Assembly: GCA_035628645.1 (NCBI GenBank)
Contig: DASPJL010000030.1
Span: 1-14,830 of the forward strand
Length of the DNA stretch: 14,830 nt
Origin: DASPJL01 sp035628645
Lineage (GTDB): Bacteria; Bacteroidota; Bacteroidia; Cytophagales; Cyclobacteriaceae
Direction: 5' to 3'
Below, in pieces: positions 1 to 8,518 of the stretch; position 1 is the first letter of the stretch, and the number at the start of each line of letters is the position of its first letter. The position numbers and the translations under genes are program-made. The notes under the pieces were generated by a model. It saw nothing but the letters and a program-made list of their open reading frames with translations, had not been told where the DNA came from and did no database searches.

Positions 1-44
1 CCCGGGAATGCGGGGATTTTAATAGTAGTAGGAATTTTTTATTA

Positions 45-704
45 TTATTTTGGCGATCCGAACCTCAAGCCTATACCTGCCATTACCGTCCAGTTTCTAT
101 TCTGAATATTTACATTATTGTCATTATCTCCTAAGTCTGAGAATCCTAAATTATAACGTGCATCAAGGTTAAAGTATACATTATTAGATATGATATCCAA
201 TCCTGCTCCTAAAGCGCCGGCAATTTCTGTTCTCTTTAAGTCACCATCATTAAATGATACCGTTCCATTATCACTCGCTGTATATTTGGCATTAAGTCTG
301 TAATTGTAAACTGGGCCTGCAAGTATGTGTGGATAGAACATTCCATTAATAGGAATCATTATCTTTCCTAATAAAGGAACAGAAAAATAATTTAACCGCA
401 CTTCATTTTTTTGCCCGTTTACATTTTGAGTAGCGCCTTTCTGATGAATTAAAAACTCTGGTTGAACGCTGAACATTTCTCCAAGTTGGATGTTGGCGAA
501 TAGACCTGCCGCCCAGGCAACTCTTGCAGAATAGTTTCCATCATCAGAAGAAAAATCATTGACAGAAAGTCCTGCTTTCGGTCCAATAGAGAAACCGGCC
601 TGCGCATTTGCCTGAACCGTACAAATAAGAAATAGAATAATTACACCTATGCCTAAAAAGACCTTTTTTAAGCTATTGGTTAAATTTAGTTTAGTTGCTT
701 CCAT
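45..704 (-). CDS. Outer-membrane beta-barrel protein (PorT/OMP_b-brl_2-like)
   Basis: A 219-residue predicted secreted protein. Residues 1-36 form a signal peptide: Lys14 is followed by a hydrophobic stretch (about 15-30), with a likely cut after the ANAQA run. The mature part opens with a Gly-rich strand (GFSIGPKAGL) and continues as alternating hydrophobic/polar strands, ending in GIGLRFG near the C-terminus. That pattern is typical of the small 8-10-strand outer-membrane barrels (PorT / OMP_b-brl_2 type) abundant in Bacteroidota. It would sit in the outer membrane; substrate or partner cannot be told. It is transcribed alone, divergently from the gene at 895. No second in-frame Met lies near the N-terminus, so the start is fairly safe. 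The family call is from composition and strand pattern, not from a catalytic motif. Confidence 0.75.
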   Translation of the reverse strand: MEATKLNLTNSLKKVFLGIGVIILFLICTVQANAQAGFSIGPKAGLSVNDFSSDDGNYSARVAWAAGLFANIQLGEMFSVQPEFLIHQKGATQNVNGQKNEVRLNYFSVPLLGKIMIPINGMFYPHILAGPVYNYRLNAKYTASDNGTVSFNDGDLKRTEIAGALGAGLDIISNNVYFNLDARYNLGFSDLGDNDNNVNIQNRNWTVMAGIGLRFGSPK

Positions 705-894
705 AGTTTTGGCTTATAATAATAGTTTTAAAAAATAGATTATAGAAGTTTCTACGAGAGTAGAGAAAAAGGAGTTTTGTTTCGAGGCGAGAGTCTGAAT
801 AGAAAATAGAATAATTTTACATCGAGGATTGAAGTAATGCTGTTAATTAGAGTATTACAAAATGATCTGTTTCTAAATTTAAATCCATCTGTTT

Positions 895-2202
895 ATGAAT
901 TATATAATCAGTAGCAATCAGGAAAGACTTTCTGAACTGCTTAAAAGAAAAGGAATAGGGCCTGAGGGAAGTAAAAGCCTTAAAGCAGAACAAATTGAAG
1001 AATTGAAATGTCTGCTTATCCAAAAAGATGTGAGCTTAACAACCAAGGCTACTTTTCTAACCGCTTTGTATACCTTGCCACCAACTGAAGTTGAAAGAGA
1101 ATTTATAAAGGCGTTAAATCTTGAGCCGGAGAAATACCTTCAGAAAGAGCTTATCGAATTTTTTTCAAAGTCAACTTCAAACCCTTTTTTAAAGATTATT
1201 CAGAAAGTCATTTCAAATCATGATCTCGATGAAGAGGAGGCAAAACAAGCTATGGTTTTGTTTTTTGATCCTGCCCAGCCAGATTATCTCAAAGCCTCAT
1301 TTCTGGAAGCTGAACGGCTTAAGAGAGAAACTTTTACTGAAAACCGGACTTTTTTTGAATCACTATGGAATGAAGTAGAGCATACTGACATAAACACCTC
1401 AGTCCTTATTGATATTGAAGATAGTTATGATGGATGTAACAGAACCAAACATTTTTCAGTATTTGTTGCCGCTTTGCTTGCTTCAGCAGGTTACCCAACT
1501 TATTTGACAGGAATGGACTCGGTCGCGCCTAAAGAAGCCGTTACTTCCCACCAAATATTGAAAAAAGCAGGTAAGAATCCTCTGAAAAGTAAAACGTCTG
1601 TAATTTCAGATATTTTAAATCCTGAAATACGGTGGGGTTATATTGACCAGCAAGTTTTTTTCCCAAAATTATACGCATTGAAAGCCATGAGAAAAGAAAT
1701 GGTGAAACGCCCATTTCTTGCCACCTTTGAAAAATTGCTTCAGCCTATCAGAGCATCTGGCGGCAACTGCATAATTACCGGTTATACTCATGCACATTAT
1801 AAAGATGAACTGGTTAAACAATTACAAAATCAAAATAAGTGTGCGCAGGCGTTAGTCCTGAAAGGCGTTGAAGGGTCTACCCAGGTAAGTATGTCTAGAA
1901 ATACGATAGGTGTACATTTTAATGGAAAGGAAATTTTTGAATATGCCATAAACTCCGAAGAATATGGATTTGAAACATTTAATGTAGCAAGAGATGTGTC
2001 CATTACTCCTGAGGTTTCTTTAATGGAAGGAATTGAGGCTTTGGAAGGGAAAGATGGATTTGCCAAAGAAAATATTTTGTATACTGCTTCTATAATTCTT
2101 GATAAACTGGGTTTGGTTGAAAGCAAAGCAACTAAGGCTTATCTGAATAGTTTTATAGAATCGGGAAGTGCCTTAAGACACTGGAAAAATGGCTGTTTAT
2201 AA
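895..2202 (+). CDS. Anthranilate phosphoribosyltransferase-like (TrpD2/YbiB-like) protein
   Basis: A 435-residue cytoplasmic protein related to the TrpD fold. Residues about 108-160 resemble the helical N-terminal domain of glycosyltransferase family 3, and about 170-340 follow the alpha/beta domain: the KHFSVFVAALLASAGYP stretch matches the place of the TrpD phosphate-binding region, and YALKAMRKEMVKRPFLATFEKLLQP matches the 'VR.ELG.RT.FN.LGPL.NP' region. The GTGGD PRPP-binding loop of true TrpD is replaced by DSYDGCNRT (178-184 region), so phosphoribosyltransferase activity is doubtful; the E. coli relative YbiB (TrpD2) binds nucleic acid instead. Residues 29-74 look like a second copy of the helical domain. 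At 435 residues it is longer than TrpD (about 340). It overlaps the longest form of the NUDIX gene by 14 bases, suggesting an operon. Role unknown. Confidence 0.7.
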   Translation: MNYIISSNQERLSELLKRKGIGPEGSKSLKAEQIEELKCLLIQKDVSLTTKATFLTALYTLPPTEVEREFIKALNLEPEKYLQKELIEFFSKSTSNPFLKIIQKVISNHDLDEEEAKQAMVLFFDPAQPDYLKASFLEAERLKRETFTENRTFFESLWNEVEHTDINTSVLIDIEDSYDGCNRTKHFSVFVAALLASAGYPTYLTGMDSVAPKEAVTSHQILKKAGKNPLKSKTSVISDILNPEIRWGYIDQQVFFPKLYALKAMRKEMVKRPFLATFEKLLQPIRASGGNCIITGYTHAHYKDELVKQLQNQNKCAQALVLKGVEGSTQVSMSRNTIGVHFNGKEIFEYAINSEEYGFETFNVARDVSITPEVSLMEGIEALEGKDGFAKENILYTASIILDKLGLVESKATKAYLNSFIESGSALRHWKNGCL

Positions 2203-2776
2203 TTTAAAGCCCACTGTGATGGAGTTCTTTGATGTTTACGATGAAAATAACAATCCTTTAAATCATACCAAAGAAAGGAGAAAAGTCCACCAGGATGGAG
2301 ATTGGCACCGAACCTCACAGGTTTGGGTAATGAATGATAAAAAAGAAATCCTTTGTAATTTAAGAAGCCGGTCTAAAGATCTTTTTCCAAACTATTGGGA
2401 TTTATCAATAGGTGGCCATGTGTCTGCGGGTGATACCTACGAAGAAACAGCCAAAAGGGAATTATGGGAAGAATTGGGTTTAAAAATTATTGATATTGAA
2501 TTAAAGTTTTTAAGCCAGGAAAAGGTAGATGGAATTGATCTAAAAAATAATCTTATTGACCGGGAACATGCGCGGCTTTTTCTTTATTTAACTTCAAAAC
2601 AAGTAAATGAATTTACAATTCAGGAAGAAGAAATTGAGAAAATTGAATATTTCTCTATTGAAAAATTGCTTGAAATAGTCAGAACACAAGAAGCGTCAAC
2701 CTTTAAAGTCGTTCCTATAAAAAAACATTTTATTAAAATTCTAAATACTTTGAAGGTCTTTAGCGCTGAAAAATAG
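2189..2776 (+). CDS. NUDIX hydrolase (YfcD/IDI-like subgroup)
   Basis: Up to 195 residues. The NUDIX box is clear at residues 76-98: G76, D82, REL 90-92, E94, E95, G97. The REUxEE metal-binding core is intact, but Asp82 stands where the consensus has Glu. The lead-in (FFDVYDEN, then KERRKVHQDGDWHRTSQVW and LFPNYWDLSIGGHVSAGD) matches the NUDIX group related to E. coli YfcD and isopentenyl-diphosphate isomerase. Family members cleave nucleoside diphosphates linked to another moiety; the substrate here is unknown. Two starts are possible: ATG 2189, overlapping the upstream gene, or ATG 2219 (residue 11, MEFFDVYDEN), 16 bases past that gene's stop. I prefer 2219 because relatives usually begin at this point. 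It ends 5 bases from the convergent gene at 2782. Confidence 0.85.
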   Translation: MAVYNLKPTVMEFFDVYDENNNPLNHTKERRKVHQDGDWHRTSQVWVMNDKKEILCNLRSRSKDLFPNYWDLSIGGHVSAGDTYEETAKRELWEELGLKIIDIELKFLSQEKVDGIDLKNNLIDREHARLFLYLTSKQVNEFTIQEEEIEKIEYFSIEKLLEIVRTQEASTFKVVPIKKHFIKILNTLKVFSAEK

Positions 2777-2781
2777 AAGAA

Positions 2782-3414
2782 TCAAAAAGAGAATAAAAAA
2801 TAGAAGAAAATACTCATCCAAAGGATATTAATAAATTGCCAATAGGTAACTATCAACTCTAATTTCATCTTTTCAAAGGGATTGGTAAACAGCAGAAGGC
2901 TATAAACCGGATCTTTAGGCGTTTTAAATAAAGTATAATAAGCAAATCCTAAAAAAAACAATCCTGCTGAAAAATGAAATATATGAAGTCCGAGGATCAC
3001 ATAGAGATAAGAATTATTCGGAATTTCTGAAAAAATATTTTCCTGGGAAGAGAGCTGGACCCACCCTATGTATTGCAGACAAATAAAAACCAGGGAAAGG
3101 ACAAGCGTGATGCCAATAGAATAAATAAGCCCTTTTAAATTGTCCGCTTTATAATACCTCGAAAGTTTACTCATTTGAAAGCTGCTGAGTAGCAAAACAA
3201 TCGTACTGACTACAAATGCCCTTGGAAATCTGAAATGATCATAATTATTTATAACGCTTTGCGAAATATTAAAAGCAAGAATCAAAAACAGAAAAATAAA
3301 ACTTGTTCCCAGGATTACCAGGTACAACAGCATCTTGTAAGGATGCATTTTCTCAATGGTTGAGAAAGTCGACTTCTTTACTTCTTTTTGTTTGTTTTTA
3401 CGATCTGGTTGCAT
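2782..3414 (-). CDS. Cytochrome c oxidase subunit III-like membrane protein
   Basis: A 210-residue integral membrane protein with five predicted membrane segments (about 28-48, 65-82, 95-115, 137-160, 190-209) after a Lys-rich cytoplasmic N-terminus. The last two segments carry the signature of heme-copper oxidase subunit III: LGLHIFHFSAGLFFLG (141-156, His144 and His147) and TYWQFINILWMSIFFYFLF (190-208), matching the usual 'LHGLHV..G' and 'YWHFVDVVWLFLF' blocks. Five rather than seven segments is common for quinol- and alternative-oxidase subunit III. No subunit I or II gene lies beside it, so it is either an assembly/accessory subunit encoded apart or a paralogue. It is convergent with the NUDIX gene and divergent from mfd. 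Function in respiration is inferred from family only. Confidence 0.72.
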   Translation of the reverse strand: MQPDRKNKQKEVKKSTFSTIEKMHPYKMLLYLVILGTSFIFLFLILAFNISQSVINNYDHFRFPRAFVVSTIVLLLSSFQMSKLSRYYKADNLKGLIYSIGITLVLSLVFICLQYIGWVQLSSQENIFSEIPNNSYLYVILGLHIFHFSAGLFFLGFAYYTLFKTPKDPVYSLLLFTNPFEKMKLELIVTYWQFINILWMSIFFYFLFSF

Positions 3415-3564
3415 TCGATCTGGTCTTTACATCTTATTGCGTTTATTTCTAGGGAATCGATTATTTAGATATATACTTTTAAAAATATAAATGGGTTCAC
3501 TATCCCACTAATATTTTTTTATAATGTGACAGGAGAGTAAAAATAATAAAAAATCATTTTTGCC

Positions 3565-3572
3565 TACCTTTG
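3565..3572 (+). promoter_or_regulatory. Bacteroidota-type -7 promoter box for mfd
   Basis: TACCTTTG matches the TAnnTTTG -7 consensus of Bacteroidota primary-sigma promoters exactly. It lies 20 bases before the TTG start at 3593, so the leader would be only about 12-16 bases. No clear TTTG -33 box is seen at the usual distance upstream, which lowers confidence. Confidence 0.5.
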
Positions 3573-3592
3573 CAGAATAACAGTAAAATGCT

Positions 3593-6500
3593 TTGGAGGC
3601 GAAAGAAATAGTAAAAAAATATATTGATCAAGGGTTTGTAAAAGGTTTCGCATCGTTATTAGAAGAGGAAAATTCAAAAAGAATACAGGCAAAAGGATTG
3701 GTGGGCAGTCAGGATGCCTTTGTTGTTACTGCGATTTCTCAAATAACCGGTAAGTGCCAACTGATCATTCTTCATGACAAAGAAGAAGCGGGCTATTTTT
3801 TAAATGACCTTCAAAGCCTTAATCCTGAACAGGAAATTCAATTCCTGCCTTATTCATATAAAAAACCCTACGAATTTGATGAAGTAGAAAATGCCAATGT
3901 TCTTTTGAGAACTGAAGTTCTAAATAAGATTAAAGGAAATTCTTTTAATGGTTTTATTGTAACCTATCCGGATGCTTTAACCGAAAGAGTAATTAATAAG
4001 AAATCCTTCCAATCCAATACCTTTTCTGTCAAAAAGGGTGAAAAGCTGGACCATTCTTTTTTAAGTGAACTTTTGATCAATTATGATTTTGAGAAAGCAG
4101 ACTTTGTTTATGAAGCGGGTCAGTTTGCAGTTCGTGGAGGCATTGTGGATGTATTTTCTTATTCAAATGCGCTTCCCTTCAGAATTGAGTTGTTCGGCGA
4201 CGAAATAGAAAGCATCAGAATTTTTGATCCATCCTCTCAATTATCCACAGAAGAAGTTAACTCATTCGATATTATCCCGGATGTCCAAACTAAATTGATT
4301 TATGAAGGCAGGGAATCTTTATTAAAATTTATCCCATCAGATGCTATAGTATGGATCAAGGATTATACTCTCTTAATAGAAGTTGTTGATAAGTACTTCT
4401 CAAAAGCAACTGAAAGTTTCGAAAAGATATTAAAAAGCAGTGGCACGAATATTATTTCAAAGCCTGCTGAATTATTTGAAACCGATAAAAATGTAAAAGA
4501 GGCCTTAGAAAGCTTTAAAATTGTAGAATTCGGCTCAAGGTATTTTTTTAGAAGCGGTACAAAGATCGCTTTTGAGGCTTCTCCCCAGCCTTCTTTTAAC
4601 AAAGATTTTAATCTATTGGTAGAAAATTTAAATGAAAATCATTTAAAAGGGGTTGAAAACTTTATTTTTTCTGATTCAGGAAAACAGATTGAAAGATTAT
4701 CTTCTATTCTCTCAGAACTGACCTCTACCTTAAACTTTCAAACGATTGGCGCTTCTCTAAGAGAGGGCTTTGTCGATAAACAATTAAATATAGCTTGTTT
4801 TACGGATCATCAAATTTTTAACAGATTTCACCGGTACAAGGAAAAGTCAAGGTTTTCCAAATCAAAGGCGTTGACGTTGAAAGAATTGATGGCCCTATCG
4901 CCTGGTGATTTTGTCACACATATCGACTATGGTATAGCCCGGTTTGCGGGCCTGGAAAAAGTAGACGCAGGAGGAAGAGAGCAAGAAGCTATAAGGCTGG
5001 TATATAGGGATGATGATCTTTTATATGTGAGCATCCACGCCTTACATAAAATTTCTAAGTACAGTGGAAGAGAAGGAGGACCTCCTCAAATCAGCAAACT
5101 GGGATCTTCCGATTGGGATAATAAAAAGAGCCGTGTTAAAAAGAAAGTTAAGGACATTGCTAAAGAACTTATTGAACTCTATGCCAAGCGTAAAGCTGCT
5201 CCGGGATATGCTTTTAGTAAGGATGGGGTCATGCAGGCAGAGTTAGAATCTTCGTTTATTTATGAAGATACACCCGACCAGGCAAAGTCTACTTCGGATG
5301 TTAAAGCAGATATGGAGCAAGCGCATCCTATGGATAGGCTGGTTTGCGGAGATGTAGGTTTTGGGAAAACAGAAGTAGCCATCCGCGCCGCATTTAAGGC
5401 CATCAATGATGGAAAACAAGCGGCAGTGCTGGTTCCAACTACAATTCTGGCCATGCAGCATTACCGAACTTTTTCGGAACGATTAGATAAATTTCCTGTA
5501 AGGGTGGAGTATATCAACAGGTTCAAGACCACCAATGAGGTCAAAACGATACTGAAAGATGTGGAAGCTGGAAAAGTAGATATCTTAATAGGAACACATA
5601 GAATTGTTAACAAAGATGTAAAATTTAAGGAGTTAGGAATAATTATTATTGATGAAGAACAAAAGTTTGGTGTTGCAGTAAAAGAAAAATTAAAAGAAAT
5701 AAAAGTAGATGTCGATACCCTTACTTTAACAGCCACACCCATTCCAAGAACCCTGCATTTTTCTTTAATGGGAGCAAGGGATTTGTCCGTTATTGCTACG
5801 CCTCCGCCAAACAGACAACCGGTGACCACGGAAGTTCACATATTTAATGAGAGCATTATCCGGGATGCAGTGAGCTTTGAAATAAGAAGAGGTGGACAAG
5901 TATTTTTTGTGCACAACAGGATTGGTGATATCGAAGAGATTGGAAATATGATCCTAAAGTTGGTTCCCGATGCACGTATAGCCATCGCTCATGGGCAAAT
6001 GGAAGGCGCTAAGCTGGAAAAAACAATGATGAAGTTTATTGAAGGTGAATATGACGTACTCGTTTCTACAAACATTATTGAATCCGGTTTAGACATTCCC
6101 AATGCAAATACAATAATTATAAACCGGGCAAACATGTTTGGGCTTTCTGATCTTCATCAAATGCGAGGCAGGGTCGGAAGGTCCAATAAAAAGGCGTTTT
6201 GCTATTTACTTACTGCTTCGGCTTCAGCCCTCACTGCCGATGCCAGAAAGCGCTTGTCCACTCTTGAAGAGTTTTCAGAATTGGGTGATGGATTTAAAGT
6301 GGCCATGAGGGATTTGGATATCAGGGGAGCCGGAAATCTTTTAGGCGCAGAACAAAGTGGCTTTATCAGTGATTTAGGTTTTGATATTTATCATAAAATA
6401 TTAGATGAAGCAATAGCAGAACTTAAAGAATCTGAGTTTAAAGACTTGTTTTTGAAGGAATCCTCTATAAATGAACAAAATCTTACCACAGACTGTAATA

Positions 6501-6937
6501 TAGAAACTGACCTTGAGATTCTTATTCCTGATTATTATGTTTCTAATATTTCCGAAAGATTAAATTTGTATTCAACCGTAGACAGCATTAAGGAAGAAAA
6601 GGCATTAGAAAGTTTCAGGTCTTCTCTAATAGATAGATTTGGCCCACTACCCGAACCCGTTAAGGATTTAATTGAAACTGTACGACTAAGATGGCATGCT
6701 GAAAAATTGGGATTTGATAAATTAACTCTTAAAAATAAGGTACTTAAAGCTTACCTTCCTCCCTCAGAGAAAGAAGTTTACTATAAGTCAGAGATTTTTA
6801 CCAAGATTTTAAGTTATATTCAAAATAAACCTAAAAATTGTAAGTTAAATGAAAGTAAGAACAAGTTGATTTTAACTATCAGCAATGTCTCTTCTATCAA
6901 TGAGGCAATTGAAACCTTAAAAACAATAATTGGCTAG
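3593..6937 (+). CDS. mfd: Transcription-repair coupling factor Mfd
   Basis: A 1114-residue Mfd (E. coli 1148). Mfd is a DNA translocase that removes RNA polymerase stalled at lesions and recruits UvrA. Order of parts: UvrB-like N-terminal module (about 1-400), the CarD-like RNA-polymerase interaction domain beginning at LSPGDFVTHIDYGIARF (about 435-505), then the SF2 helicase core with Walker A GDVGFGKT (586-593), DEEQ box (687-690), motif III TATPIPRT, and motif VI RGRVGR (858-863), followed by the TRCF C-terminal domain (about 960-1114). All helicase motifs are intact. The start is a TTG: an in-frame TAA at 3584 rules out anything further upstream, and the nearby ATG at 3588 is in another frame and hits a stop after seven codons. 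Transcribed alone or ahead of gldJ; a good -7 box lies just upstream. Confidence 0.96.
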   Translation: MEAKEIVKKYIDQGFVKGFASLLEEENSKRIQAKGLVGSQDAFVVTAISQITGKCQLIILHDKEEAGYFLNDLQSLNPEQEIQFLPYSYKKPYEFDEVENANVLLRTEVLNKIKGNSFNGFIVTYPDALTERVINKKSFQSNTFSVKKGEKLDHSFLSELLINYDFEKADFVYEAGQFAVRGGIVDVFSYSNALPFRIELFGDEIESIRIFDPSSQLSTEEVNSFDIIPDVQTKLIYEGRESLLKFIPSDAIVWIKDYTLLIEVVDKYFSKATESFEKILKSSGTNIISKPAELFETDKNVKEALESFKIVEFGSRYFFRSGTKIAFEASPQPSFNKDFNLLVENLNENHLKGVENFIFSDSGKQIERLSSILSELTSTLNFQTIGASLREGFVDKQLNIACFTDHQIFNRFHRYKEKSRFSKSKALTLKELMALSPGDFVTHIDYGIARFAGLEKVDAGGREQEAIRLVYRDDDLLYVSIHALHKISKYSGREGGPPQISKLGSSDWDNKKSRVKKKVKDIAKELIELYAKRKAAPGYAFSKDGVMQAELESSFIYEDTPDQAKSTSDVKADMEQAHPMDRLVCGDVGFGKTEVAIRAAFKAINDGKQAAVLVPTTILAMQHYRTFSERLDKFPVRVEYINRFKTTNEVKTILKDVEAGKVDILIGTHRIVNKDVKFKELGIIIIDEEQKFGVAVKEKLKEIKVDVDTLTLTATPIPRTLHFSLMGARDLSVIATPPPNRQPVTTEVHIFNESIIRDAVSFEIRRGGQVFFVHNRIGDIEEIGNMILKLVPDARIAIAHGQMEGAKLEKTMMKFIEGEYDVLVSTNIIESGLDIPNANTIIINRANMFGLSDLHQMRGRVGRSNKKAFCYLLTASASALTADARKRLSTLEEFSELGDGFKVAMRDLDIRGAGNLLGAEQSGFISDLGFDIYHKILDEAIAELKESEFKDLFLKESSINEQNLTTDCNIETDLEILIPDYYVSNISERLNLYSTVDSIKEEKALESFRSSLIDRFGPLPEPVKDLIETVRLRWHAEKLGFDKLTLKNKVLKAYLPPSEKEVYYKSEIFTKILSYIQNKPKNCKLNESKNKLILTISNVSSINEAIETLKTIIG

Positions 6938-7133
6938 AGAATACATTTTTATAAAATATTACATATTTGAAGTAAATCTTAAATTCCAACGATTACTTTC
7001 TAAATATTACTCATTTTTGCATGAAATATTTACATTTTAACTTCAATAAATGAAAATATTTTTTGGGGAAATGAAATTAGTCTCTATATTAGCAGTTGTT
7101 ATGTCTTATAATATAAGTAAAATAAAACAGGTT

Positions 7134-8348
7134 ATGAACAAAAAGAGGAACGTATTTAAACTGGCCTCAATACTTGCAGTAAGCGTCATGCTTATGACCT
7201 CTTGCAAAAAGCAACATCCTACAAGCGAAAATCCAGGTGAAAGAAGTACTGTAACCGGAATGGCTTATAACGAGGATGAAAAGTTTGAGGTGAGTGAGTA
7301 TAGCGGCCAGCCGGATGCACCAAATATGGTATTTATTGAAGGGGGAAGAACGACCCTGGGTTCATTCGAAGAAGATGTGATGAATTCAAGGGACAACCTT
7401 GAAAGAACCGTTTCTGTCGCTTCATTTTTTATGGATGAAACAGAAGTCGCAAATATTCACTGGCTTGAATATCTTTTCTATGTAAAACTTGATTCCAGTG
7501 AAGATTTTTATCTTTCTGCTTTACCAGATACAACCGTTTGGGCAAGAGAACTGGCTTTCAATGACCCATACGTAGATCATTATTTAAGGTATCCGGGATT
7601 CAGATATTTTCCTGTAGTAGGTGTTTCTTGGATCCAGGCAAACGATTACTGCACATGGAGAACAAATGTGGTGAATAAAAAATTAGCCGAAGACGCAGGC
7701 ATGGAAGATGTTGCGGAGGATGGTTCCGGAAGAATTCCATTAGAGTCAGGTATCGTTTTACCTAATTTCCGACTTCCAACTGAAGCAGAATGGGAATATG
7801 CAGCTCAGGCTTTAATAGGTACTCAATGGATGGACGAACTTCAAACACATAAAAGATTGTACCCTTGGGACGGTCACTCTGTGCGTAATCCTTATGGTAA
7901 AAAAATGGGTACTATGATGGCTAACTTTAAGAGAGGAAGGGGAGATTATGCAGGTATAGCCGGTAAGTTAAATGACGGTGCGCTTATCACAACTTATATT
8001 TATGAATATCCTCCAAATGACAATGGATTGTATAACATGGCAGGAAATGTAAATGAGTGGGTATTTGACGTATACAGACCAATGTCATTTCAGGATTTTG
8101 AAGACTTGAACCCGGTAAGAAGAAATGGTTTCCTTGACAAAGAAGACAACTATGATAAAAAACCTCAAGGAACAAGACAAGGATATAACTCTTTAATAGA
8201 TGACCATGTGAGAGTATATAAAGGAGGATCGTGGAAAGACGTAGCCTTCTGGATGTCTCCGGGAAACAGAAGATACCTTGAAGAAGATTCTTCCACTGCA
8301 ACCATTGGTTTCCGTTGCGCAATGATCAGAGCAGGAACAAATTACTAA
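7134..8348 (+). CDS. gldJ: Gliding motility lipoprotein GldJ-like (SUMF1/FGE fold)
   Basis: A 404-residue lipoprotein from ATG 7134. Residues 1-23 are a lipoprotein signal peptide (MNKKRNVFKLASILAVSVML) with lipobox LMTS and Cys24. The rest is a formylglycine-generating-enzyme-like (SUMF1) domain: TGMAYNEDEKFEV, PNMVFIEGGRTTLG, SFFMDETEVAN, PVVGVSWIQANDYCTWR, LPTEAEWEYAA, NMAGNVNEWVFD, YKGGSWKD, IGFRCAM. The wording of the TG.xYND segment and 'DETEV' block fits GldJ, which works with GldK/L/M/N in gliding and the type IX secretion system at the outer-membrane inner face. By alignment with human FGE the two catalytic cysteines are absent (Ala and Pro in their places), as expected for a structural role. 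It is shorter than Flavobacterium GldJ (about 560). The frame stays open upstream to ATG 7050, but the lipobox spacing favours 7134. A strong terminator follows. Confidence 0.82.
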   Translation: MNKKRNVFKLASILAVSVMLMTSCKKQHPTSENPGERSTVTGMAYNEDEKFEVSEYSGQPDAPNMVFIEGGRTTLGSFEEDVMNSRDNLERTVSVASFFMDETEVANIHWLEYLFYVKLDSSEDFYLSALPDTTVWARELAFNDPYVDHYLRYPGFRYFPVVGVSWIQANDYCTWRTNVVNKKLAEDAGMEDVAEDGSGRIPLESGIVLPNFRLPTEAEWEYAAQALIGTQWMDELQTHKRLYPWDGHSVRNPYGKKMGTMMANFKRGRGDYAGIAGKLNDGALITTYIYEYPPNDNGLYNMAGNVNEWVFDVYRPMSFQDFEDLNPVRRNGFLDKEDNYDKKPQGTRQGYNSLIDDHVRVYKGGSWKDVAFWMSPGNRRYLEEDSSTATIGFRCAMIRAGTNY

Positions 8349-8370
8349 TAGTTATTAAAGAAATATATGA

Positions 8371-8399
8371 GCCGTTTCGTTTTGAAACGGCTTTTTTTT
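8371..8399 (+). terminator. Intrinsic terminator after gldJ
   Basis: Perfect 8-bp stem GCCGTTTC (8371-8378) / GAAACGGC (8384-8391) with a 5-base loop GTTTT, followed directly by eight T residues (8392-8399). It lies 22 bases after the gldJ stop and separates gldJ from the arsenosugar-type cluster. Confidence 0.95.
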
Positions 8400-8518
8400 G
8401 CCTTTAAAATTTTTTCTCTTTCTACTGATCCAAAAATTCATATAAGTCTTCTAAGTTTAATCGAATATCATTTTCAGGTTTAGTAGGTTTACTATTATTA
8501 ACTTTTAAACTTAAAAAG

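Noticed and set aside
1..20. CCCG...CGGG with a following TTTT as a terminator at the window edge
   Set aside because: Only four base pairs are visible and the upstream part is cut off, so no support for a real terminator.
1830..2126. 98-codon open frame antisense to the TrpD-like gene
   Set aside because: Fully inside a conserved coding region, with no independent signal.
3401..3424. Direct repeat CGATCTGGT on both sides of the start codon of the oxidase III-like gene
   Set aside because: Two 9-base copies 15 bases apart could be chance; no target-site duplication, element or regulator is associated.
5461..5829. 122-codon open frame antisense to mfd
   Set aside because: It overlaps the conserved helicase motifs of Mfd and its Ser/Thr-rich translation looks like a mirror of that coding sequence.
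7012..7019. CATTTTTG as a -7 box for gldJ
   Set aside because: One mismatch at the first, important T and no -33 box; such matches are expected by chance in AT-rich gaps.
7987..8322. 111-codon open frame antisense to gldJ
   Set aside because: The sense strand encodes conserved SUMF1 motifs throughout; the antisense product has no recognisable features or start context.
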